Below are positions 57,559 to 64,000 of a DNA stretch of 64,000 nucleotides, piece after piece; the first letter of the stretch is position 1, and the number at the start of each line of letters is the position of its first letter. Location of the stretch: positions 806,001 to 870,000 of the forward strand of contig JAHHDT010000001.1 in the NCBI GenBank assembly GCA_019739225.1, read 5' to 3'. The stretch is from Aquamicrobium sp. Lineage in GTDB: Bacteria > Pseudomonadota > Alphaproteobacteria > Rhizobiales > Rhizobiaceae. Position numbers and translations under genes: made by a program. The notes under the pieces were generated by a model, which saw only the letters and a list, made by a program, of their open reading frames with translations, ran no database searches and was not told where the DNA came from.

Positions 57559-59103
57559 TCACCCCTCCACCCCCGGCAGATCGACCGCTCCCGCCGCCTC
57601 GATCATCGCACCCGTGCGCACCAGTGTGTTTGCGGCTTCCATATCGGGGTGGAAATGGCGGTCGTCGTCGAGATGCGGCACGCCGGCCCGCAACAGCGCC
57701 CTCACCGCCTCCAGCGGCGCGCTCGATGCAAGCGGCGCGTGAAAATCGCATCCCTGCGCAGCCGCCAGCAGTTCGATGCCGACGACGGCCGTGGCGTTCT
57801 CCACCATACCGATCAGGCGCCGTGCACCATGCGCGGCCATGGAAACGTGGTCTTCCTGATTGGCCGAAGTCGGGATGGAGTCGACGCTCGCCGGATAGGC
57901 CTTCTGCTTGTTCTCCGACACGAGCGCGGCGGCTGTGACCTGCGGGATCATGAAGCCGGAATTGAGCCCCGGCTTCGGCGTCAGGAAGGCCGGCATGCCC
58001 GAAAGCGCCGGATCGACCAGCATCGCGATGCGGCGCTCGGCGAGCGAGCCGATCTCGCAGACCGCCAGCGCGATCATGTCGGCGGCAAATGCCACGGGCT
58101 CGGCGTGGAAATTGCCGCCCGACAATGCCGTGTCGTCCCCAAATTCATCACTGGGGAAGATCAGCGGGTTGTCGGTGACGCCGTTAGCCTCCGTCTCGAG
58201 CGTATCTGCCGCCTTGCGCAACACGTCGAGCGCCGCACCCATCACCTGTGGCTGGCAGCGCAGGCAGTAAGGGTCCTGCACGCGCTCGTCGCCGATGCGG
58301 TGCGATTCGCGGATCGCGCTGCCTTCCATCAACCGGCGCAGCGTTTCCGCCGTCTCGATCTGGCCGCGATGCTTGCGAAGCTGGTGGATACGCGGATCGA
58401 ACGGTGCATCCGAGCCCTTCGCCGCGTCGGTGGACAAAGCACCTGTCACCAGCGCCGACCGGAAGAGCAGTTCCGCCTCGAACAGGCCAGCGAGCGCATA
58501 GGCAGTGGAGAACTGGGTGCCGTTCAGCAGCGCCAGCCCTTCCTTGGCGCCGAGCGTCACGGGCGCGAGACCGGCCGCGGCAAGACCTTCGGCAGCCGGC
58601 ATGCGGCTACCGTCGAAGAACACGTTGCCGACGCCGATCATCACCGCCGTCATGTGAGCCAGTGGCGCCAGATCGCCCGACGCCCCCACCGAGCCTTGCG
58701 CCGGCACAACGGGCACCACACCCCGGTCCAGCATTGCTTCGAGCAGATCGACCGTTTCCTGCCGGACGCCCGACGCCCCCTGCGCAAGGCTCGCGAGTTT
58801 CAGCGCCATCATCAGCCGCGCGACGGATTGCGGCATTGGCTCGCCGGTGCCGGCCGCATGCGACAGCACGATGTTGCGCTGCAGGGTTTCCAGATCAGCG
58901 GCCGGAATGCGCACGCTGGCAAGCTTCCCGAACCCGGTATTGATGCCGTAGACCGGCTCCCCCTTGGCGACGATGCGCGCGACGGCCTCCGCGCTGGCCG
59001 CGATCTTCGGGCGGCACTCTGGATCGAGCTTCGGCACCGCGCCGCGATAGATGGCGCGCCAGTCGGTGAGCGTGGCAGCGCCTGGCTTGAGCTGTCTGGT
59101 CAT
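57559..59103 (-). CDS. hutH: Histidine ammonia-lyase
   Basis: A 514-residue enzyme that removes ammonia from histidine to give urocanate. The autocatalytic MIO cofactor comes from Ala141-Ser142-Gly143 in [15 protein letters not shown]; the tyrosine loop is [17 protein letters not shown] at 59103 gives [12 protein letters not shown] and overlaps the hutI stop by four bases; an open extension into hutI was not used. It is the second gene of the leftward hut operon. Confidence 0.97.
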   Translation of the reverse strand: MTRQLKPGAATLTDWRAIYRGAVPKLDPECRPKIAASAEAVARIVAKGEPVYGINTGFGKLASVRIPAADLETLQRNIVLSHAAGTGEPMPQSVARLMMALKLASLAQGASGVRQETVDLLEAMLDRGVVPVVPAQGSVGASGDLAPLAHMTAVMIGVGNVFFDGSRMPAAEGLAAAGLAPVTLGAKEGLALLNGTQFSTAYALAGLFEAELLFRSALVTGALSTDAAKGSDAPFDPRIHQLRKHRGQIETAETLRRLMEGSAIRESHRIGDERVQDPYCLRCQPQVMGAALDVLRKAADTLETEANGVTDNPLIFPSDEFGDDTALSGGNFHAEPVAFAADMIALAVCEIGSLAERRIAMLVDPALSGMPAFLTPKPGLNSGFMIPQVTAAALVSENKQKAYPASVDSIPTSANQEDHVSMAAHGARRLIGMVENATAVVGIELLAAAQGCDFHAPLASSAPLEAVRALLRAGVPHLDDDRHFHPDMEAANTLVRTGAMIEAAGAVDLPGVEG

Positions 59104-60305
59104 TTGCCCCTCCACACCCGCTGGTGCAGCGGGTTGAAACCGATGCGGTAGACGAGTTCGGCCGAGCTCTCGACGTCCCAGATCGCGAGATCCGCCCATT
59201 TGCCAACCTCAAGCGTGCCGGTCTCACCCAGCAGGCCGAGCGCGCGCGCCGCCTCACGCGTGACGCCTGCGATGCACTCGTCGACCGTGAGCCGAAACAG
59301 CGTCGCCGCCATGTTCATCGTCAGCAGCACTGACGTCAGTGGCGAGGTGCCGGGGTTGCAGTCGGTCGCCACCGCCATGCGGACGCCGTGGCGACGGAAA
59401 AGCTCCACCGGCGGTCGTCGCTCCTCGCGGATGAAATAGAACGCCCCCGGCAGAAGCACGGCCACGGTGCCGGCCTCGGCCATCGCCTCCGCACCTTCTT
59501 CATCCGTATATTCCACATGGTCTGCCGAAAGCGCGCGGTAGCGGGCGGCAAGTGCGGCGCCATGCAGATTGGAAAGCTGGTCGGCGTGCAGTTTGACTGG
59601 CAGTCCGAGCGCGGCGGCTGCATCGAAGACGCGCGCAATCTGCTCGGGCGCAAACGCGATACCCTCGCAGAAGCCGTCGACCGCGTCGGCAAGCCCGGCC
59701 TGCGCCACCTCCGGCAGCATCTCGCCGACAACCTTGTCGATATAGCCATCCTTGTCGCCGTCCATCTCAGGCGGAAGTGCATGGGCGCCAAGGAATGTCG
59801 TGCGCACCGAAACGCGACGCTCCTGCGCCAGCCGGCGCGCCGCCCGAAGCGACTTCAGCTCGTTTTCGGTGTCAAGCCCATAGCCGGACTTGATTTCGAT
59901 GGTAGTGACGCCCTCCCCGAGCAGCGCGTCGAGCCGCGGCAGAGACTGGCGTACAAGCTCGTCTTCGTCGGCCCCGCGCAGCGCCCTCACCGACGAAACG
60001 ATGCCGCCGCCTGCCCGCGCCACCTCTTCGTATGAAGCGCCTGCAAGGCGCATCTCGAATTCGTTGGCGCGGCTGCCGGCATGAACGAGATGGGTGTGGC
60101 AGTCGATAAGCCCCGGCGTCATCAGCCTGCCGCCGCAATCGACCGTCTCGGCCGACCCGAGCCCGGCAGGCAGTTCGGCCTCCAGTCCTGCAAAGACGAT
60201 GCGGCCGTCGCGCACGGCCACCGCCCCGCGCTCGATGACACCTCCGCCACCATCGGCCTTGGCCATCGTTGCGAGCTTGGCGTTGCGCCAGACCTTCACC
60301 GACAT
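59100..60305 (-). CDS. hutI: Imidazolonepropionase
   Basis: A 401-residue amidohydrolase that opens imidazolonepropionate to N-formimino-glutamate. Metal ligands are in [14 protein letters not shown], and the barrel carries [24 protein letters not shown] and [18 protein letters not shown] at 60305 has GGAGGAACG directly before it; a 14-codon extension was rejected. It is the first gene of the leftward hut operon and divergent from hutF. Confidence 0.97.
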   Translation of the reverse strand: MSVKVWRNAKLATMAKADGGGGVIERGAVAVRDGRIVFAGLEAELPAGLGSAETVDCGGRLMTPGLIDCHTHLVHAGSRANEFEMRLAGASYEEVARAGGGIVSSVRALRGADEDELVRQSLPRLDALLGEGVTTIEIKSGYGLDTENELKSLRAARRLAQERRVSVRTTFLGAHALPPEMDGDKDGYIDKVVGEMLPEVAQAGLADAVDGFCEGIAFAPEQIARVFDAAAALGLPVKLHADQLSNLHGAALAARYRALSADHVEYTDEEGAEAMAEAGTVAVLLPGAFYFIREERRPPVELFRRHGVRMAVATDCNPGTSPLTSVLLTMNMAATLFRLTVDECIAGVTREAARALGLLGETGTLEVGKWADLAIWDVESSAELVYRIGFNPLHQRVWRGK

Positions 60306-60357
60306 CGTTCCTCCTTCGACGGGCAGAGGGGCATTTCCGCCTTTCATTCCTCATCAA

Positions 60358-60371
60358 TATGTATATACATA
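60358..60371. promoter_or_regulatory. HutC-type operator between hutI and hutF
   Basis: TATGTATATACATA is a perfect 14-base palindrome in the 97-base gap between the divergent hutI and hutF starts. It contains the TGTATATACA core known for HutC sites in front of hut genes. HutC is encoded at 61.98 kb, so one site could repress both arms until urocanate appears. Confidence 0.85.
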
Positions 60372-60402
60372 ATGAAAAGCGACGCAAGCGGAGTCTTGGG
60401 CC

Positions 60403-61758
60403 ATGACGGTGATCTTTGCGGAACAGGCGCTCACGCCCGGCGGCTGGCTCGAAAACGTCAGCATGACGGTCGCCAACGGCCGCATAGGCCGGATCGAACC
60501 GGACTCTTCACCTGCCGACGCCGACGAGCGCTGCACGGCTCTGCTGCCGACGGTGGCCAATCTCCACAGCCACGCCTTCCAGCGCGCGATGGCGGGCATG
60601 GCCGAACATCGCGGCCCCACCGCCGATACCTTCTGGACCTGGCGCGAGGTGATGTATCGCCATGCGCTGACGATGACGCCCGAACACGTCGAGGCGACCG
60701 CGCTGATGCTTTATGTCGAGATGCTGGAGGCAGGCTTCGGCCGCGTCGGCGAGTTCCACTACCTCCATCATGCGCCGGACGGCCTGCGCTATGACGACGA
60801 GGCCGAGATGGCGGGCCGCATCGCCGCAGCCGCGCAGACAAGCGGCATCGGCCTGACGCTGCTGCCCGTCTTTTACGCGCATTCGACCTTCGGCGGCGCA
60901 GAACCAACCTCGGGCCAGCGCCGTTTCATCAACGATGTCGAAGGCTTCGCGCGCCTGCTTGAATCATCCCGCAAGGTCGTTGAATCACTACCTGAGGCAG
61001 TCGTCGGCGTCGCTCCGCATTCGCTGCGCGCTGTCACGCCCGACGAGCTTGCGGCGGTCGTGCCGCTCGCAGCCGGCGGCCCCGTGCACATCCACGTCGC
61101 CGAGCAGGTCAAGGAGGTCGAGGACTGTCTTGCCTGGTCCGGCGCCCGCCCCGTCGAGTGGCTCCTGGCCAACGCACCCGTTGACCGCAACTGGTGCCTG
61201 ATCCATGCCACCCACATGAACGACAGCGAAACAATCGCGGCCGCGCGCACCGGTGCCGTGGCAGGGCTTTGCCCGGTCACCGAAGCCAATCTCGGCGACG
61301 GCATCTTTTCCGGCTCCCTGTTTGCCGAACATGAAGGCCATTGGGGCGTCGGCTCCGACTCCAACGTGCTGATCGGCCTCGCCGACGAACTGCGCCAGTT
61401 CGAATATGCCCAGCGGCTCGGCAATCGCGCCCGCAATGTCATGGCAGGCGGCCCCGGCTCGACCGGCCGCGCCCTTTTCGATGCCGCGCATCGCGGCGGC
61501 GAGCGGGCACTCGGCGCAGCAGCCTCAGGCATCGCCGTCGGCGCACCGGCCGATTTCATGGCGCTCGACACCACGCACCCCACCTGCGAGGGCAAGGCCG
61601 GCGACGCGCTGCTCGACGCCTTCATCTTTGCCGACGCGGGCCGGCCGGACCGCGTCTGGATCGGCGGCCACAAGCTGGTCGAAAACGGCCGTCACCGTCT
61701 GCGCGCCGAAGCCGACCGCCGCTTCCGCAGGGCCCTGCGCGAATTGTCGGAGGCCTGA
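60403..61758 (+). CDS. hutF: Formimidoylglutamate deiminase
   Basis: A 451-residue amidohydrolase converting N-formimino-glutamate to N-formylglutamate with release of ammonia; HutG then removes formate. Metal motifs: ANLHSHAFQRAMAGMAEHRG, GPVHIHVAEQ, and GVGSDSNVLIGLADELRQFE. Its presence defines the five-step hut pathway. ATG at 60403 follows the operator; no strong ribosome site is seen. It is 30 bases from a family B repeat, after which comes hutC. Confidence 0.95.
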   Translation: MTVIFAEQALTPGGWLENVSMTVANGRIGRIEPDSSPADADERCTALLPTVANLHSHAFQRAMAGMAEHRGPTADTFWTWREVMYRHALTMTPEHVEATALMLYVEMLEAGFGRVGEFHYLHHAPDGLRYDDEAEMAGRIAAAAQTSGIGLTLLPVFYAHSTFGGAEPTSGQRRFINDVEGFARLLESSRKVVESLPEAVVGVAPHSLRAVTPDELAAVVPLAAGGPVHIHVAEQVKEVEDCLAWSGARPVEWLLANAPVDRNWCLIHATHMNDSETIAAARTGAVAGLCPVTEANLGDGIFSGSLFAEHEGHWGVGSDSNVLIGLADELRQFEYAQRLGNRARNVMAGGPGSTGRALFDAAHRGGERALGAAASGIAVGAPADFMALDTTHPTCEGKAGDALLDAFIFADAGRPDRVWIGGHKLVENGRHRLRAEADRRFRRALRELSEA

Positions 61759-61785
61759 GGGACTGAGATGCCAGCGCTTTACGTT

Positions 61786-61940
61786 GCCCCCCTCTGGCTT
61801 GCCAGCCATCTCCCCCACAAGGGGGGAGATCAGCCGGCCGCACGGCTTTCGCCAGTCGTCAGCACCGCAGGAGAAGCGACGAGGTTGAAGCTGCCGATCT
61901 CCCCCCTCGTGGGGGAGATGTCCGGCAGGACAGAGGGGGG
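61786..61940. repeat. Repeat family B between hutF and hutC
   Basis: CCCCCCTCTGGCTTGCCAGC and CATCTCCCCCACAAGGGGGG on the left, GATGTCCGGCAGGACAGAGG on the right. The left arm has changed (GGCTTGCCAGCC for GTCCTGCCGGAC). It fills most of the 224-base gap. Confidence 0.85.
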
Positions 61941-61982
61941 CAGCGTAGGGAGGCAACATCACGAGGATGGTGCTCCCGCCAC

Positions 61983-62696
61983 ATGACCGCTCCGTCCTCA
62001 CTCCACCAGCGCATCCTGGCCGACATCGGCCAGAAGATCGTCTCCGGCGAATGGCCGCCCGGCCATCGCATTCCCTTCGAGCATGAGCTGACCGAGCAAT
62101 ATGGCTGCTCGCGCATGACCGTGAACAAGGCGCTGACCCAGCTTGCCAAGGCGGGGCTGATCGAGCGGCGCAAACGCTCCGGCAGCTTCGTCGCCCGGCC
62201 GCGCTCGCAGGCGGCGGTGCTGGAAATCCACGATATACGCACGGAGGTCGAAGCGCTCGGCCTGCCCTATCGCTATGAGCGTCTGTCGCTCAGGCAGCGT
62301 CTCGCAGCAAAGACGGCAGAAGCTGCCGCAGGTTTCGCCGACACGAGCCCGCTTCTCGACATCGCCTGTCGGCATTTCGCCGGCGACGCACCCTTCTGCA
62401 TGGAGGAGCGACTGATAAACCTGGAAGCCGTGCCCGAAGCCGAGAGTGAGAGCTTTGCCGACACCGCGCCCGGCCCTTGGCTCATCAGCCACGTCCCGTG
62501 GAGCGCCGCCGAGCATACGATCCGCGCCATCGCGGCGGACCGTGCCACGGCGCGGCTCCTCGGCGTCGGGACGAACGCCGCCTGCCTCGTCGTCGAGCGC
62601 CGCACCTGGTCGGGCGGCCTGCCGGTCACGCGCGTGCGGCTCACATATCCGGGCACAAGCCACGCCGTCGTGGCCCGCTTCACGCCGGAAGGCTGA
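61983..62696 (+). CDS. hutC: Histidine utilization repressor HutC (GntR/UTRA family)
   Basis: A 237-residue repressor. The GntR winged helix lies at about 8-72 (GHRIPFEHELTEQYGCSRMT and NKALTQLAKAGLIERRKRSG); the UTRA effector domain follows (about 90-235; ACLVVERRTWSGGLPVTRVR). HutC binds hut promoters and leaves when urocanate is bound. It follows hutF on the same strand and precedes an amidase gene. The target palindrome lies at 60358. Confidence 0.95.
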   Translation: MTAPSSLHQRILADIGQKIVSGEWPPGHRIPFEHELTEQYGCSRMTVNKALTQLAKAGLIERRKRSGSFVARPRSQAAVLEIHDIRTEVEALGLPYRYERLSLRQRLAAKTAEAAAGFADTSPLLDIACRHFAGDAPFCMEERLINLEAVPEAESESFADTAPGPWLISHVPWSAAEHTIRAIAADRATARLLGVGTNAACLVVERRTWSGGLPVTRVRLTYPGTSHAVVARFTPEG

Positions 62697-62754
62697 ACCG
62701 TTGCTTTTGCCGCGCCCGGCAGCCATGCTGCCCAGGCAACGCATCGGAGGAACC

Positions 62755-64000
62755 ATGACATCGTCGCTCATCGGCCAGTCGGCCTGCACCATCGTCGACC
62801 GGCTGAAAAGCGAAGACGTATCACCACTCGATCTTCTCGACGCGCTGGAAGAACGCATCGCCGCGGTCGACCCGGCCGTCAATGCCCTGCCGACGCTGTG
62901 CTTCGATCGCGCCCGCGACCGCGCCTCACGGCTGATGAAGCAGCCGGTCGAGAAGCGCGGGCGGCTCGCCGGCCTGCCGGTGCCCATCAAGGACCTGACC
63001 GAGGTCGAGGGCGTGCGCACCACCTGGGGCTCGCCGATCTACGCCGACTTTGTGCCCGAGCGCTCCGACATCCTGGTTGAGACCGTCGAGGCCGAAGGCG
63101 GGCTCATCTACGCGAAATCGGCCACACCCGAGTTCGGCGCCGGCGCCAACACCTTCAACGAGGTGTTCGGCATGACGCGCAATCCCTGGAATACCAGCCG
63201 CTCGGCGGCGGGTTCCAGCGGCGGGGCGGCGGTCTCGCTCGCTACCGGCATGGCCTGGGTGGCGCATGGCTCCGATCTCGGCGGCTCGCTGCGCAATCCG
63301 GCGAGCTTCTGCGGCATCGTCGGCCTGCGCCCCAGCCCCGGCCGCGTCGCCGCCACGCCCGGCACCATCGCCGACAATATCCTCTCGGTCGAAGGCCCGA
63401 TGGCCCGCACGGTCGAGGATGTCGCCCTGATGCTCGACGCAATGACCGGCGAACACCCGCTCGACCCCGTTTCGCTGCCGCGGGACGGTACGTCCTATCT
63501 GCAAGCCGCACGCGGCGGGACGCCGATCAAAAAGATCGCCTTCAGCGCGGACCTCGGCGTGACGCCGGTTGATCCCGAAGTCGCCGAGATTTGCCGCCGC
63601 GCGGCCTACCGCTTCGGCGAGTTGGGGGTCGAGGTGGTGGATGCACACCCCGATCTTTCCAACGCCCACAGCGCTTTCCAGACGTTGCGGGCCAGAGGCT
63701 TCGCGGCAGCCCATGCCCGCAAGCTCCAAGAGCACCCCGGCAAGCTCAAGCCGGAGACGGTATGGAACGTGGAAAAGGGCTTGCGCCTGACGATGGCCGA
63801 AATCATTGAGGCCGAGACGCAACGCACCGAGATGATCGCCAATGCTGTCGCGTTCCTGACCGACTACGACCTGCTGATGACACCGGCGACCATTGTCGCG
63901 CCGTACCCCGTCGAGCAGCGCTACGTGACCGAATGCGCTGGCACGACCTTCGAGACCTATATCGACTGGCTGGCCATTGCCTTTGCCGTGTCGCTTACCA
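62755..64000 (+). CDS. Amidase signature-family protein, cut by right window edge
   Basis: The first 415 codons are present and open to the window end. The catalytic triad is complete with normal spacing: Lys79 in GLPVPIKDL, Ser154 in SAAGSSGG, and the nucleophile Ser178 in GSDLGGSLRNP. GGAGGAACC precedes the ATG, giving MTSSLIGQSACTIVDRLK. It starts 58 bases after hutC on the same strand. Members hydrolyse amides of many kinds; the position after hutC may point to a histidine-related amide, but that is a guess. About 50-80 residues of the C-terminus are probably missing. Confidence 0.9.
   Translation, partial: MTSSLIGQSACTIVDRLKSEDVSPLDLLDALEERIAAVDPAVNALPTLCFDRARDRASRLMKQPVEKRGRLAGLPVPIKDLTEVEGVRTTWGSPIYADFVPERSDILVETVEAEGGLIYAKSATPEFGAGANTFNEVFGMTRNPWNTSRSAAGSSGGAAVSLATGMAWVAHGSDLGGSLRNPASFCGIVGLRPSPGRVAATPGTIADNILSVEGPMARTVEDVALMLDAMTGEHPLDPVSLPRDGTSYLQAARGGTPIKKIAFSADLGVTPVDPEVAEICRRAAYRFGELGVEVVDAHPDLSNAHSAFQTLRARGFAAAHARKLQEHPGKLKPETVWNVEKGLRLTMAEIIEAETQRTEMIANAVAFLTDYDLLMTPATIVAPYPVEQRYVTECAGTTFETYIDWLAIAFAVSLT

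Overview
The window is a GC-rich chromosomal segment of an alphaproteobacterium, most likely a soil or rhizosphere member of the Hyphomicrobiales (Rhizobiales; Mesorhizobium/Phyllobacteriaceae-like). The evidence is the gene content: pca, hut and reductive-pyrimidine genes, MttB/dimethylglycine-dehydrogenase-type genes, a RutR of exactly the E. coli length, and several families of palindromic intergenic repeats of the kind common in rhizobial genomes. Species cannot be named from the sequence alone. Almost everything is catabolic: aromatics, pyrimidines, methylated amines, peptides and histidine.

Layout. (1) 1-3.9 kb: phenylacetate genes. The start of paaK (cut by the left edge) and paaI run left; a cytochrome P450 and paaZ run right from a shared promoter region holding a TetR-type palindrome. 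(2) 4.0-6.0 kb: a chemoreceptor on its own. (3) 6.2-11.5 kb: the 4-hydroxybenzoate/protocatechuate operon pobA-pcaC-pcaH-pcaG-pcaB with a divergent AraC-type PobR-like regulator; pcaD is absent. (4) 11.5-13.3 kb: a glutathione S-transferase and a luciferase-like monooxygenase, convergent. (5) 13.8-23.1 kb: one leftward operon for pyrimidine breakdown (beta-alanine aminotransferase, ureidopropionase, a small immunity-like gene, dihydropyrimidinase, ABC ATPase, two permeases, binding protein), with rutR divergent and a RutR-like operator between. The first pathway enzyme, dihydropyrimidine dehydrogenase (preT-preA), lies apart at 28.9-31.6 kb behind a similar operator. (6) 23.1-28.9 kb: an EamA exporter, a small low-GC patch with two unknown genes, an AhpD-like protein with an Rrf2 regulator, and dgdA with a divergent LysR gene. 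(7) 31.7-35.9 kb: a demethylation pair (MttB-family methyltransferase, FAD/GcvT dehydrogenase), both interrupted by a single-base frameshift. (8) 36.2-44.8 kb: a membrane protein, a lipoprotein lytic transglycosylase, and a peptide-type ABC transporter whose fused ATPase has a third frameshift and an unexpected helix-hairpin-helix tail. (9) 45.1-53.0 kb: a giant alpha-2-macroglobulin gene and pbpC. (10) 53.2-54.4 kb: a ferredoxin-reductase-type flavoprotein. (11) 54.8-64.0 kb: the hut genes hutI-hutH-hutG-hutU and divergent hutF-hutC, then an amidase cut by the right edge; a HutC-type operator lies between hutI and hutF.

How the parts fit. The pob/pca genes take 4-hydroxybenzoate to the lactone stage. 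The pyrimidine operon plus preTA take uracil/thymine through dihydropyrimidine and N-carbamoyl-beta-alanine to beta-alanine and a semialdehyde. The hut genes take histidine to glutamate by the HutF/HutG (deiminase/deformylase) route. At least five repeat families fill most long intergenic gaps. Three +1 frameshifts in G/C runs lie within about 4.2 kb (34.1-38.3 kb), which points either to local sequence error or to real decay of that block.
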